Shown here: in pieces, positions 16,803 through 25,806 of the stretch
Numbering within the stretch: the stretch's first letter is position 1
Layout of the letters: each line of letters opens with the position of its first letter
From: Blastococcus sp. CPCC 205250
GTDB taxonomy: Bacteria; Actinomycetota; Actinomycetes; Mycobacteriales; Geodermatophilaceae
Direction of reading: 5' to 3'
Assembly (NCBI RefSeq): GCF_019799925.1
Contig: NZ_JABGCG010000004.1
Span: 310,001 to 374,000, forward strand
DNA length: 64,000 nt
The notes under the pieces: model-generated
What the model was told of the DNA's origin: nothing
Database searches by the model: none
The model's input: only the letters and a program-made list of their open reading frames with translations
Translations under genes and position numbers: made by a program

Positions 16803-17158
16803 GCCGCGGCCAGGCCCACCAGGACCAGCGCGCCGGCAACGGCGGTGCCGGCGGCCACTGCCGGACCCAACAGCGAGGCCGGCAGCGGCCGGCGCAGCCG
16901 CAGCGCCCGCTCCACGGCCGCCCAGCGGGCCCAGGCCAGCACCGGTGTGACGGTGCCGAGAGCGACGAGCAGCAGCGCCGCAGCCAGCCGGAGTCCGTCG
17001 CGGACCGGCAGGTCGAGGGCCTCCAGCGCCACCCCGCCGGCCGCGAGCGCCAGCCCGGTGCGGACCCACGCGAGGAACGTGCGCTCGTTGGCCAGGCTGG
17101 CGCGCGCGTCGGGTTCCTCGCCGACTCCGTAGACCCGGCGCGGAAAGCGTCCCGTCAC
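16799..17158 (-). CDS. DUF202/YidH-type membrane protein, first of a pair
   Basis: A 119-aa protein with the DUF202 signature near the N-terminus as ASLANERTFLAWVRTGLALA, then two further hydrophobic helices (LRLAAALLLVALGTVTPVLAW and PAVAAGTAVAGALVLVGLA). The order and size match YidH. Start GTG 17158. It is translationally coupled to the second DUF202 gene. Nothing in the neighbourhood suggests a substrate or pathway. Confidence 0.85.
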   Translation of the reverse strand: MTGRFPRRVYGVGEEPDARASLANERTFLAWVRTGLALAAGGVALEALDLPVRDGLRLAAALLLVALGTVTPVLAWARWAAVERALRLRRPLPASLLGPAVAAGTAVAGALVLVGLAAA

Positions 17159-17222
17159 GGGCCCATCGTGGCAGGCGGTCCCGCGAGCGCCGGCGGGAGA
17201 GCGCCGTGACGGGACGGACGGC

Positions 17223-18101
17223 TCAGAGGCCGTGGGCCTCGAGCACCAGCGGCATCGCGGCCTCCGGGACGCCGCGGCCGTCGTCGGGCCGGGGCCAGTG
17301 CAGGGCGACCTCGTCGATGCCCGCGTCGGCCAGGCGCCCCAGGGTCTCCCGGTACCGCTCGGCGCTCGCGAACGGCCACGTGACCTCCAGCCCGACGAGG
17401 ACGACGCGGCGCAGCGCCGTGGCTTCCCGACCCTCCTCGGCCAGCGCGTCGGTCAGCCGGCGGCTCTGCTCGGCGATCGAGGCGAACCACTCCTCCGCGG
17501 GGACGTCGGCCCCGAACGGCCCGTAGGTGACCCAGCCCGAGCCGTACCGGGCGGCCAGCCGCAGCGCCCGTGGCCCCGTCGCGGCCACCGTGAACGGCAC
17601 GCGAGGCTGCTGCACGCAGCCCGGGATGGAGGCTGCGTCCACCGCCGAGTACCGCTCGCCGCGCACGGTGGTGACCGGCTGCCGCAGCAGCGTGTCGAGC
17701 AGCGACAGCCACTCGGCGAACCGGTCGGTGCGCTCGGCGCGGGAGAGCGTCTCGCCCAGGACGTGGGCGTCCAGGCCCTCGGTGCCCACGCCGACGCCGA
17801 GCTCGAGCCGGCCGCCGGTGAGCTGGTCGAGCGTCATCAGCTCCTTGGCGAACGGCACGGGGTGGCGGAAGTTGGGGGAGGCGATCAGCGTCCCCAGGCG
17901 AGCGCGGTCGGTCACCCCCGCAGCCGCGGCCAGCAACGGCACGGCGCCGTACCAGGGGTTGTCCGCGAGCAACGGCCAGCGCAGGTGGTCGTAGGTCCAG
18001 ACCGTGCCGGCAGCCGCCGCCTCGGCGGCCCGGACGTCGTCCAGGAAGGTGGAGACCGGATGGCGGTCGGGCAGGACGACGGCGGACATCTCGGGAGTCA
18101 C
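17223..18101 (-). CDS. LLM-class (F420-type) flavin-dependent oxidoreductase
   Basis: A 292-aa bacterial-luciferase-like TIM barrel. Diagnostic strings are TVWTYDHLRWPLL, RLGTLIASPNFRHPVPFAKELMTLDQLTGGRLELGVGVG, and the YGSGWVTYGPF segment. Members use F420H2 or FMNH2 and act on many substrates in actinobacteria; specificity is not deducible. The start is GTG 18101 because a -10 box (GATACT on this strand) lies six bases upstream. It diverges from an OhrR-like MarR regulator, whose operator lies between the two, so it may be a target of that regulator. Confidence 0.87.
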   Translation of the reverse strand: MTPEMSAVVLPDRHPVSTFLDDVRAAEAAAAGTVWTYDHLRWPLLADNPWYGAVPLLAAAAGVTDRARLGTLIASPNFRHPVPFAKELMTLDQLTGGRLELGVGVGTEGLDAHVLGETLSRAERTDRFAEWLSLLDTLLRQPVTTVRGERYSAVDAASIPGCVQQPRVPFTVAATGPRALRLAARYGSGWVTYGPFGADVPAEEWFASIAEQSRRLTDALAEEGREATALRRVVLVGLEVTWPFASAERYRETLGRLADAGIDEVALHWPRPDDGRGVPEAAMPLVLEAHGL

Positions 18102-18107
18102 CGCGCC

Positions 18108-18113
18108 AGTATC
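18108..18113 (-). promoter_or_regulatory. -10 box, leaderless promoter of the LLM oxidoreductase
   Basis: GATACT on the minus strand, six bases before GTG 18101. Confidence 0.5.
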
Positions 18114-18161
18114 GACGGGCCCCTGACGGTTCCGGACGCGACCGGGATCACCCCGGCGCAT

Positions 18162-18191
18162 CGGTTGGCCCACCAACCGTTGGCGTACCGT
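18162..18191 (+). promoter_or_regulatory. MarR operator and leaderless promoter
   Basis: A perfect inverted repeat CGGTTGG/CCAACCG (18162-18168 and 18173-18179) overlaps a second one, CCAAC-C-GTTGG. It covers the -35 region of a promoter whose -10, TACCGT (18186-18191), lies seven bases before the GTG at 18199. Binding of the regulator here would block its own transcription. Confidence 0.65.
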
Positions 18192-18198
18192 CGTCCGT

Positions 18199-18708
18199 GT
18201 GACCTCCCTCCGGGACGGCGGACCCACCCCCGTGGCCGATCCCCTGGCACTCGAGCGGCAGGTCTGCTTCGCGCTCTCTGTCGCCGCGCGCACCGTCGTC
18301 TCGGTGTACCGCCCGTGGCTGGAGCCGATGGGGCTGACCCACCCGCAGTACCTGGTGATGCTGGCCCTGTGGCAGCACGGCCCGCTGGCACTCAAGGACC
18401 TCAGCCGGCTGCTCCAGCTCGACCCGGGCACCCTGTCGCCCCTGGTCAAGCGCCTGGAGGCGGCCGGGTACGTGCGCCGGGACCGTGACGCCCGCGACGA
18501 GCGCAACCTCGCCATCGCGCTGACCGACGCGGGCCGGGCCCTTCGGGAGCGGGCCGAGCGGATCCCCGAGGGGATCGTCGCCCATCTCGGCCTCCCGCTG
18601 GAGGAGCTCCTGGCGCTGCAGCAGGCCCTCACCCGGGTGAACGCCGCCGCCCAGGACGCGCTGACCCGCACCCCGTCCGTCGACGGCGCGGCGGAGGTGC
18701 CGGCATGA
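18199..18708 (+). CDS. MarR-family regulator of the OhrR type
   Basis: A 169-aa winged-helix regulator. RQVCFALSVAARTVVSVYRP and GLTHPQYLVMLALW match OhrR proteins closely; Cys23 occupies the position of the peroxide-sensing cysteine, and the two tyrosines that hydrogen-bond to it are represented in VYRP and PQY. The helix-turn-helix is LALKDLSRLLQLDPGTLSPLVKRLE, followed by the wing RDRDARDERN. Known relatives sense organic hydroperoxides and repress ohr. No ohr gene is adjacent; the divergent LLM oxidoreductase and the downstream DUF5313 gene (ATGA overlap) are the nearest candidates for control. Confidence 0.88.
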   Translation: MTSLRDGGPTPVADPLALERQVCFALSVAARTVVSVYRPWLEPMGLTHPQYLVMLALWQHGPLALKDLSRLLQLDPGTLSPLVKRLEAAGYVRRDRDARDERNLAIALTDAGRALRERAERIPEGIVAHLGLPLEELLALQQALTRVNAAAQDALTRTPSVDGAAEVPA

Positions 18709-19160
18709 CCCGCCCGGTCCCGGCGCCCGTCCCGGCCGGGCCGGTCGTGCGGCCCAACCCCCTGCGCTGGGTCCTCTACTCGCTCGGTTCCGCGCTGCCC
18801 GCCAAGCACAGCAGCTGGGTGCTGCACGACGTCACCACCGGCACGTGGGTCCTGCGCCACGCCGCGCGCACCCTGGTGCAACTGGCCGTCCCCGTCGTGC
18901 TCATCGTGGTCCTCGTCCCCGGCCCGCTCGGCCTGCGGCTGGGCATGGCGCTGATCGGGGTCATCCTCGGGATGGCCTTCTCGATGGCCTACATGACCGA
19001 GACGGTGGAGAACCGGGTCCGCAAGGCCGGGTACCCGATCGGCAGCGCTCAGGCCGGTCGGGACCGGGTCGCCGCGGGCCGCGAGGCCGTCGCCTCCCAG
19101 CGGCGGCACGACGCCGCAGCCCGGCGCGCCGCCCGCTACCGCGCCCGCCAGGGCCGGTGA
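18705..19160 (+). CDS. DUF5313-type membrane protein
   Basis: A 151-aa protein with RPNPLRWVLYSLGSALPAKHSSWVLHDVTT near the N-terminus, the pattern of the actinobacterial DUF5313 family, then two hydrophobic helices and a basic C-terminal tail rich in Arg and Ala. It overlaps the MarR gene by 4 nt and is therefore co-transcribed with it. Function unknown. The TETVENRVRKAGYP segment after the second helix is typical of the family. Confidence 0.72.
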   Translation: MTRPVPAPVPAGPVVRPNPLRWVLYSLGSALPAKHSSWVLHDVTTGTWVLRHAARTLVQLAVPVVLIVVLVPGPLGLRLGMALIGVILGMAFSMAYMTETVENRVRKAGYPIGSAQAGRDRVAAGREAVASQRRHDAAARRAARYRARQGR

Positions 19161-19247
19161 CCGGCGGACCGGACGGCCCCGGCGAGGACGACCCGCCGCC
19201 CTCCTGACTCGGTGCGGCGGTGGACCTGACCACCCCTCGCGCCCGGC

Positions 19248-21677
19248 TCAGATGCGGTTGCGGCGTTGCAGCGCGGTGAAGGCGATCCACCCAGCCGGTG
19301 CGGGGAGCCAGAACGTCGCGGCGCGGAAGGCCAGCACGGCGGTCAGTGCCGCCGCCAGGGGCACGCCGGTGGTGGTGAGGCCGCCCACCAGCGCCGCCTC
19401 GACGGCGCCCAGGCCGCCGGGGGTCGGTGCCGCGGAGCCGACCGTCGAGGCGACCAGGTAGACGACCACGAGCGCCGGCAGGTCCAGCGACGTCCCGAAG
19501 GCGCGCAGCGACGCGTCGAGCGCGACCACGTACCCGGCGTTCTGCAGCACCACCCCGAGCAGCGCGGTACCGAGGCGGCGCGGGTCGGTCACGGCGGCGA
19601 GCAGCTGCGGGATGGTCCGGCGCAGCAGCGGCTCGACCCGCACGCGCAGCGCCCGGCGGGTCCGCGGGACGGCGAGGGCGACGGCGAGGAGGCCGGCCGC
19701 GACCAGGATCACGGCGAGGACGTTGCCGCTGGGCAGCAGCGACGGCTGGGACGGCGACACGCCGCTGAGCCAGCCGGCCACCACGAGCAGGAGCAGCGTG
19801 CCGGCCACGGTGACCACCTGGCCGACCCCGACCGTCGCCGCCGCCGACGCGGTCGGGACGCCGGCTCGCTGCAGGTAGCGGATGTTCAGGCCGACGTGCC
19901 CCACCGTCGGCGGGGTCACCAGCGTCACGAAGGACGACGCGAGCTGCACCAGGCACGTGCGGACCAGCGGCAGCCGCTCCGGGATGAAGGCGGCGAGCGC
20001 GAGCCCCGCGCCGAGGTAGGTGAGCGCCGAGCCGAGCAGCGCCACGGCGAGCCACCCGGGGCGCGCCTGCCGCAGCGCGTCCCCGAGCGGCACCTCCGAC
20101 AGCTGGGTGGCGAGCACGATCGCGGCGACCGTCCCGCCGGCGACGCTGAACAGGGTCCGCAGGCGCACCCGCTCCAGACGCTGGGTGGGCGCCGGGCGGT
20201 CCCGGTCGGGACCCGACAGGCCGGCGCGCAGGTCCTCCAGGACCGACGTGCCCGACACGGTCCGCCGGAGCGGCCGGACGAGCGCCAGGGGCTGCAGCAG
20301 CCCGACGAGCCGGGCCTCGTCCGCCGGTCGCGGGGCGTAGCCACAGCGCAGGGCCGCCACGGCCGGCGCCGCTCCTTCCCGCGCCGCGACCGCGACCAGC
20401 AGCGCGACGACGTCCAGGTCGCGCTGCAGCTCACCGGCGGCCGGCTGGGCGTACTGGAGCTCGCCGAGGCCGACGGCGCCGTCGGGCAGGAGGACCACGG
20501 CGCGGTCGGTGAGCGCCCCGTGGGCGATGCCGGCGTCGTGCAACCGGCGCAGCGCGCCGAACGCCGCCCCGAGCACGCCCTCCGCGCGCCCGACCCCGCC
20601 CTGCGCGATCCCGCTCTGGACGATCCCGCCCTGCCCGGCTCCGACCTGTCCGGCGGTCCCCTGGTCGGCACCCCCCTGCCCGGCCCCACCCCGGCCTGCG
20701 GCCCCCGGGAGCAGCGGCATCCCGCCGAGGGGGCGCTCGACCAGCACGAGGGCGGGCCCGGCGGCCAGCAGAGCCTGGACCTCGGGCACGCGGACCCCGG
20801 CCGACGCGGCGAGGCCCGCGACCAGCGCCTGGCGTTCGAGGACGCCCCGCAGGCTCAGCGCGGGCCGGCCGACCGCCGGCGTGCGGAAGCGGAGCACCCG
20901 CCAGAGACGGCGGGCGACGGTCACGCCGCGGCGGTCCGGGTCCACCACGGTGACCACGAGGTCACCCCGGGCGTCGCTGGCGGCGTAGCGGGCCCGGCCG
21001 GCGGCGACCTGCAGCGTCCGGAGCGCGTCCACGGCCACGCCGGCCCGGGCGAGCACGGCGCGCACCTCGCGCTCGGCCGGCCGCGCGGGCACGACGCCGG
21101 CCGCGACACGGACGCCGAAGCCGGCCCCGCTGCCGATCAGCACCGCGGCGACCGCCCCGGCCACGGTGAGGCTGCCGAGCGCGAGCGCGCAGCCGGTCAT
21201 GGTGGCCAGGGCGGCCAGCGCCAGGAGCGTGAGGCGGGCACTGCGCGCCAGGTCGCTGCCGACCACGAGCGCGATGCCGGTCGCCACGGGGATGACGGCC
21301 GGCTCGCCGGCCGGGCCCAGCGCGGTGATCCACCCCGCCTGTCCCGCAGCCTCGGCGGCGACGGCCAGCCCCGCGGCGAGGAGGCCGGCCAGCCCGGCGG
21401 TGCTGAGGGCGTACCGGCGCCGCCGCACGGCGGCCACCGCGAGACCGAGCAGCGCGGCGAGCGCGGTCAGCGACGCGACGGCGTTGGTGACCGCGACGAC
21501 GCCGCGCGGCAGGCCGCGCAGGCCCGGTGGCACGACGGCGTCCGTGGCACCGGGCACCAGCACGGACAGCAGCACCAGGGCGATCAGGCCCGCGGCGTAC
21601 CAGAGCAGCCGGCCGACGTCAGCGGGCCGGCGGACCCGCCCGGGGGGCCAGAACGATCCTGGCGCCCCGTCCTCCAC
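19248..21677 (-). CDS. Kinase-like domain fused to a YbhN/MprF-type flippase membrane domain
   Basis: An 809-aa membrane protein. After several N-terminal helices comes a degenerate protein-kinase-like segment (LVVTVVDPDRRG, then LRRLHDAGIAHGALTDRAVVLL resembling the catalytic loop with HGAL in place of HRDL). The C-terminal 300 residues form the lysylphosphatidylglycerol-synthetase-TM/UPF0104 domain: TPPTVGHVGLNIRYLQRAG, VVYLVASTVGSAAPTPGGLGAVEAAL. Relatives are proposed lipid flippases. An insertion of Gly-Gln-rich pentad repeats lies inside the kinase-like part. GTG 21677 is chosen because GATACT lies seven bases upstream on this strand, giving a leaderless transcript. Confidence 0.8.
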   Translation of the reverse strand: MEDGAPGSFWPPGRVRRPADVGRLLWYAAGLIALVLLSVLVPGATDAVVPPGLRGLPRGVVAVTNAVASLTALAALLGLAVAAVRRRRYALSTAGLAGLLAAGLAVAAEAAGQAGWITALGPAGEPAVIPVATGIALVVGSDLARSARLTLLALAALATMTGCALALGSLTVAGAVAAVLIGSGAGFGVRVAAGVVPARPAEREVRAVLARAGVAVDALRTLQVAAGRARYAASDARGDLVVTVVDPDRRGVTVARRLWRVLRFRTPAVGRPALSLRGVLERQALVAGLAASAGVRVPEVQALLAAGPALVLVERPLGGMPLLPGAAGRGGAGQGGADQGTAGQVGAGQGGIVQSGIAQGGVGRAEGVLGAAFGALRRLHDAGIAHGALTDRAVVLLPDGAVGLGELQYAQPAAGELQRDLDVVALLVAVAAREGAAPAVAALRCGYAPRPADEARLVGLLQPLALVRPLRRTVSGTSVLEDLRAGLSGPDRDRPAPTQRLERVRLRTLFSVAGGTVAAIVLATQLSEVPLGDALRQARPGWLAVALLGSALTYLGAGLALAAFIPERLPLVRTCLVQLASSFVTLVTPPTVGHVGLNIRYLQRAGVPTASAAATVGVGQVVTVAGTLLLLVVAGWLSGVSPSQPSLLPSGNVLAVILVAAGLLAVALAVPRTRRALRVRVEPLLRRTIPQLLAAVTDPRRLGTALLGVVLQNAGYVVALDASLRAFGTSLDLPALVVVYLVASTVGSAAPTPGGLGAVEAALVGGLTTTGVPLAAALTAVLAFRAATFWLPAPAGWIAFTALQRRNRI
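20596..20700 (-). repeat. 15-bp period repeats encoding G-x-x-Q-G pentads
   Basis: Inside the kinase-like domain the coding sequence repeats every 15 bp and encodes about seven pentads of the form AGQGG, ADQGT, AGQVG, IVQSG, IAQGG. It appears to be an in-frame expansion in a loop. Confidence 0.6.
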
Positions 21678-21684
21678 GGGCTGC

Positions 21685-21690
21685 AGTATC
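21685..21690 (-). promoter_or_regulatory. -10 box of the flippase/kinase-like gene
   Basis: GATACT on the minus strand, seven bases before GTG 21677. Confidence 0.5.
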
Positions 21691-21845
21691 CAGGGCACAC
21701 CCGGCCGGCCTGCGGCAACGCCTGTGCGACAGCCCGGGGACCGGCCCCCGTCCCACCCCGCCGCCGGCGCCACCGTGTGGCCGGACGCGGCCGACGGCCA
21801 CCTCCAGCGCCTCACCGGCAGCTGGGGATCTTCCTGGGCTGATCG

Positions 21846-23255
21846 TCAGATGCGGTCGGCGGTCATCTCCCGGACCTCGGCGTAGCGCTCGCGCACCGCG
21901 GGCAGCGGGTCGGCCTCGCGCAGCTCGGTGCCGGCGCGCGACCACTCCGGCGGGGTGTCCCCGCCGGCGAGCACCCAGGCCGCCTGCCGGGCGGCGCCGT
22001 CGGCGACGTACTCCCCCGCCGGCGGGACGAGGACCGGCACCCCGAGGACGGCGGGGGCCAGCGCGCGGACGGCGGACGACCGGGCGCCGCCCCCGACGAG
22101 GAACACCCGCCGGACCGGGGTGCCGCCGGCGGCCACGGCGTCCAGGCCGTCGGCCAGCCCGCACAGCAGCCCCTCGACCGCGGCGCGCGCCAGGTACGCC
22201 GGCTCGGCGGTGCGCAGGGTGAGGCCGTGCAGGGCACCGGTGGACGTCGGCCGGTCCGGGGTGCGCTCGCCCTCCAGGTACGGCACGAAGACGAGTCCGC
22301 CCGCTCCGGGTGGCGCCGACTGCGCCAGCCGGGAGAGCCGGTCGTGGCTGACGCCGAGCAGGCGCGCGGTGGCGTCGAGCACCCGGGCGGCGTTCAGCGT
22401 GGCGATCAGCGGCAGGAAGTTGCCCGTGGCGTCGGCGAAACCGGCGACGGTGCCGCTCGGGTCGGCGACCGGCGTCGTGGACACCATCGAGACCACCCCG
22501 GAGGTACCGATCGAGACGACGACGTCGCCCGGCTCCGCCGCGAGGCCGAGGGCCGCCGCCGCGTTGTCGCCGCTGCCCGGCCCGAGCAGCGCCCCGCCCG
22601 GCGTGGTGCCGCCGGCCTCGGCCGGCCCGAGGACCCGGGGGACGACGGGGGTGCGCCCGAACGCGCGCTCGAGCAGGTCCGGCCGGTACTCCCCCGTCGC
22701 CGCCGACCAGTAGCCGGTGCCGCTGGCGTCGCCGCGGTCGGTGACCAGCGCGCCGAACCCCGGCGAGCCGGCCAGCACCCAGGTCAGCCAGTCGTGCGGC
22801 AGGCACACCGCAGCCGTCCGCTCGGCGTTCGCCGGCTCGTGCTCGGCCAGCCAGCGGAGCTTGGTGACGGTGAACGAGGCGACCGGCACCAGCCCGACGG
22901 CCTCGGCCCAGGCCCGCCGGCCGGCCTCGCCACCGCCCAGGTCGTCGACGAGGTCCCGCGCGGCGCCCGCCGAGCGGGTGTCGTTCCACAGCAGCGCCGG
23001 GCGCACCACCTCGCCGGCCTCGTCCAGGCAGACCATGCCGTGCTGCTGCCCCCCGACGGAGACCGCGGCGACGTCGTCCAGCCCGCCGGCTTGGGCCACC
23101 GCGGTGTCCAGCGCGGCGGCCCAGGCGGCAGGGTCGACCTCGGTGCCGTCGGGGTGCGGAGCGCGCCCCTCGCGGACCAGCCGGCCGCTGTCGGCGTCGC
23201 GCACGACCACCTTGCACGCCTGGGTGGAGGTGTCGACCCCCGCGACGAGCGTCAC
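21846..23255 (-). CDS. xylB: Xylulokinase
   Basis: A 469-aa FGGY carbohydrate kinase. The N-terminal phosphate loop is [27 protein letters not shown] contains the xylulose-binding GGQQHG, and LLWNDTRS supplies the catalytic aspartate. The second domain shows [10 protein letters not shown] and [18 protein letters not shown]. These are xylulokinase features, distinguishing it from the gluconokinase at 36033. It phosphorylates D-xylulose to xylulose 5-phosphate for the pentose phosphate pathway. It follows xylA by 8 nt and is divergent from the ROK regulator. Its length fits actinobacterial XylB. Confidence 0.94.
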   Translation of the reverse strand: MTLVAGVDTSTQACKVVVRDADSGRLVREGRAPHPDGTEVDPAAWAAALDTAVAQAGGLDDVAAVSVGGQQHGMVCLDEAGEVVRPALLWNDTRSAGAARDLVDDLGGGEAGRRAWAEAVGLVPVASFTVTKLRWLAEHEPANAERTAAVCLPHDWLTWVLAGSPGFGALVTDRGDASGTGYWSAATGEYRPDLLERAFGRTPVVPRVLGPAEAGGTTPGGALLGPGSGDNAAAALGLAAEPGDVVVSIGTSGVVSMVSTTPVADPSGTVAGFADATGNFLPLIATLNAARVLDATARLLGVSHDRLSRLAQSAPPGAGGLVFVPYLEGERTPDRPTSTGALHGLTLRTAEPAYLARAAVEGLLCGLADGLDAVAAGGTPVRRVFLVGGGARSSAVRALAPAVLGVPVLVPPAGEYVADGAARQAAWVLAGGDTPPEWSRAGTELREADPLPAVRERYAEVREMTADRI

Positions 23256-23263
23256 GGCCGGGC

Positions 23264-24454
23264 TCAGCGGGCGCCGAGGCAGTGCTCGACGGCCAGCTGC
23301 GACAGCCGCACCGCGCCGGCGCCGCGGGCGGCGGCCGCGTCGACGTCGAAGTCCTCGAACGCCGAGCGGTCGGCGAGCAGCTGCTCGTGCGTCTCGCCCG
23401 CGCCGAGCGTCGGCTCCGCGAGGCCCGGCACGCGGGCCGCGGCGAGCGCCTCGGCCACCTCGGGGTCGGCGCGGAACGCCTGCGCGCGCTCCTTGAGCAG
23501 CAGGTAGGTGTGCATGTTGGCCGCGGCCGAGCGCCAGACGCCGTCCATGTCCTCAGTGCGCAGCGGCTTGTAGTCGAAGTGCCGCGGCCCCTCGTAGCGC
23601 GGCCCACCCGAGGGGAAGCCGTTCTCGAGCAGGTCGACCGTGGCGAAGGCGCTCAGCAGGTCGCCGTGGCCGAAGACCAGGTCCTGGTCGAACTTGGGGC
23701 CGTGCTGGCCGTTGAGGTCGAGGTGGAAGAGCTTGCCCTGCCACAGCGCCTGGGCGATGCCGTGCGTGTAGTTCAGGTTGGCCATCTGCTCGTGGCCGAC
23801 CTCGGGGTTCAGCCCGACCAGGTCGGCGTGCTCGAGGGTGGAGATGAAGCCCAGCGCGTGGCCGATGGTGGGCAGGAAGATGTCGCCGCGCGGCTCGTTC
23901 GGCTTGGGCTCGAGGGCCAGCCGCAGCCCGTAGCCGCGGTCGACCGAGTACTGCGCCAGGGAGTCGATGCCCTCGCGGTAGCGGTCCAGCGCCGCGCCCA
24001 AGTCCTTGGCGACGTCGACCTCGGTGCCCTCGCGGCCACCCCACAGGACGTAGGTCTCGGCGCCCAGCTCGGCGGCGAGGTCCATGTTGCGCATGACCTT
24101 GCGCAGCGCGTACCGGCGGACGTCCCGGTCGTTGGCGGTGAGCGCGCCCTCCTTGAACACCGGGTGGGTGAACAGGTTGGTCGTCACCATGGGCACGACC
24201 AGCCCGGTCTCCTCGAGCGCCGCCCGGAACCGCTTGATCACGGCGTCCCGGGCGGCGGCGTCGCTGCCGAACGGGATGACGTCGTCGTCGTGGAAGGTCA
24301 CGCCGTACGCGCCGAGCTCGGCCAGCCGGTGGACCGACTCGACCGGGTCGACGGCCTCGCGGGTGGCGTCGCCGAACGGGTCGCGGGCCTGCCAGCCGAC
24401 CGTCCAGAGGCCGAAGGTGAACCTGTCCTCGCGGGTGGGCTGCAGCGTGCTCAT
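23264..24454 (-). CDS. xylA: Xylose isomerase
   Basis: A 396-aa class I (short, actinobacterial) xylose isomerase. [17 protein letters not shown] opens the protein; [10 protein letters not shown] carries the catalytic His and Asp, VLWGGREG and [13 protein letters not shown] hold metal-binding acids, and [11 protein letters not shown] closes the metal site. It converts D-xylose to D-xylulose using Mg or Mn. ATG 24454 has AGAGG nine bases upstream. It is first in the xylA-xylB operon and shares a 72-bp divergent region with the ROK regulator, the usual layout when that regulator represses xylose genes. Confidence 0.97.
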   Translation of the reverse strand: MSTLQPTREDRFTFGLWTVGWQARDPFGDATREAVDPVESVHRLAELGAYGVTFHDDDVIPFGSDAAARDAVIKRFRAALEETGLVVPMVTTNLFTHPVFKEGALTANDRDVRRYALRKVMRNMDLAAELGAETYVLWGGREGTEVDVAKDLGAALDRYREGIDSLAQYSVDRGYGLRLALEPKPNEPRGDIFLPTIGHALGFISTLEHADLVGLNPEVGHEQMANLNYTHGIAQALWQGKLFHLDLNGQHGPKFDQDLVFGHGDLLSAFATVDLLENGFPSGGPRYEGPRHFDYKPLRTEDMDGVWRSAAANMHTYLLLKERAQAFRADPEVAEALAAARVPGLAEPTLGAGETHEQLLADRSAFEDFDVDAAAARGAGAVRLSQLAVEHCLGAR

Positions 24455-24526
24455 CGACGTCGTCCTCTCGGGTGGGGCTTTTGTTGCACCGTAGGACTTA
24501 ATCGGCCGGACGGCTAGCCTCACGAC
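24455..24526. promoter_or_regulatory. Divergent xylA / ROK-regulator promoter region
   Basis: Rightward: TAGCCT at 24515-24520 lies six bases before GTG 24527 (leaderless). Leftward: TACGGT (plus-strand 24488-24493) could serve as the -10 for xylA. The AT-richer stretch GGACTTAATCGG between them is the best place for a ROK operator, although no strong palindrome is visible. Confidence 0.5.
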
Positions 24527-25735
24527 GTGACGATCGAGGGACGCGCCGAGCCGCAGGCGGCGGCGCGCCAGTCGACGCTGCGCACGAGCAACCTCGGGCT
24601 GGTCCTGCGCACGGTCTGCGCCGCCCCCGATCCGGTGTCCCGGGCAGACATCGCCGTCTCCACCGGGATGACCCGCTCGACGGCGTCGCGCCTCGTCGAC
24701 GACCTCGTGTCCGCCGGTCTGGTCGAGGAGGCCGAGCGCACGGCCGGCCCGGTGCGCGGCCGCCCCGCGACGCCGCTGCTGCCGGGGCGGACGGCCGCGG
24801 CGCTCGGCCTGCAGGTCGACGCCGGGCGGCTCGCCGCACGGGTGGTCGACCTCGGCGGCCGGGTCGTCGCCGAACGCCTGGTGGACGGCGACTGGGTGGG
24901 CAGCGACCCCGGGACGACGTTGGACCAGGTCGGCGGCCTGGCCGCCGTGGTCCTCGCCGACGTGCCGGAGGAGATGCGGCTCGTGGGCGCCGGGCTGGCG
25001 CTGCCGGGGATCGTCGACGCCGCCCGCGGGGTCCTGCTCCGCGCGCCGAACCTCGGGTGGCACGACGTCCGTCCGGCCGACGTGCTGGCGGCGCACCTGC
25101 CCGCCGGCCTGGACGCCGTGCTCGGCAACGAGGCCGACCTCGCCGCACGCACCGTCGCGGAGTCCGCTCCGGGACGGCCCGGGGCGCACCGGGACTTCCT
25201 CTACGTGTCCGGGCAGATCGGCGTCGGCGGCGCCGTCGTCCTCGACGGGCGGGTGATGCGCGGCAACGCCGGCTGGGCCGGCGAGGTGGGGCACGTCTGC
25301 GTCGACCCCGACGGCCCGCCCTGCCGGTGCGGCTCCACCGGGTGCCTGGAGCAGTATGCCGGCCGGCACGCCCTGCTCGCCGCCGCCGGCCTGCCGCGCG
25401 ACGCCTCCCCGGACCTCCTGCTCGACACCGCCGCCGCCGGGGACCCGCGCGCACGGGCGGCGCTCGACGTGGCACGCCGCGCGCTCGCCGTCGCGCTGGC
25501 CAGCGTCCTCAACGTCCTGGACATCCCGACGGTCGTCCTCGGCGGGCACCTCGGCCGGCTCGCCACCGACCTGCGGCCCGGGCTGGAGGACGACCTGGCC
25601 ACCCGGGTGCTCTCCGCGCGGTGGCGGCGGCCCCGCATCGAGGCCGCCGGGCCCGACTCGGCACCGGCCGCCACCGGCGCCGCGCTGCACGCCCTCGGCG
25701 ACGTCCTCGCCGACCCGGTCGGCTGGCTGGACTGA
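24527..25735 (+). CDS. ROK-family transcriptional repressor (XylR-like)
   Basis: A 402-aa repressor of the ROK family. Residues about 20-80 are a MarR-like winged helix ([24 protein letters not shown]), followed by a sugar-kinase-like fold with [26 protein letters not shown] and the ROK zinc motif [20 protein letters not shown], continuing into CLEQYAG. The zinc cysteines are intact. Divergence from xylA-xylB makes xylose the likely inducer. The GTG start is set by the -10 box. It is followed by a LacI gene in the same orientation but with its own promoter. Confidence 0.92.
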   Translation: MTIEGRAEPQAAARQSTLRTSNLGLVLRTVCAAPDPVSRADIAVSTGMTRSTASRLVDDLVSAGLVEEAERTAGPVRGRPATPLLPGRTAAALGLQVDAGRLAARVVDLGGRVVAERLVDGDWVGSDPGTTLDQVGGLAAVVLADVPEEMRLVGAGLALPGIVDAARGVLLRAPNLGWHDVRPADVLAAHLPAGLDAVLGNEADLAARTVAESAPGRPGAHRDFLYVSGQIGVGGAVVLDGRVMRGNAGWAGEVGHVCVDPDGPPCRCGSTGCLEQYAGRHALLAAAGLPRDASPDLLLDTAAAGDPRARAALDVARRALAVALASVLNVLDIPTVVLGGHLGRLATDLRPGLEDDLATRVLSARWRRPRIEAAGPDSAPAATGAALHALGDVLADPVGWLD

Positions 25736-25794
25736 CCGGCCGACGGCGCTCCCCCCTGCGGGGGACGAGCGGCCGCTGCCCGCACCCGGCCGCC

Positions 25795-25800
25795 TAGCAT
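25795..25800 (+). promoter_or_regulatory. -10 box, leaderless promoter of the LacI gene
   Basis: TAGCAT lies six bases before ATG 25807. Confidence 0.55.
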
Positions 25801-25806
25801 CGCGCC

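Noticed and set aside
21846..23255. xylB as a second gluconokinase
   Set aside because: It has GGQQHG and the xylA partner, and lacks the HPM-PL-K and FCYALT blocks of GntK.
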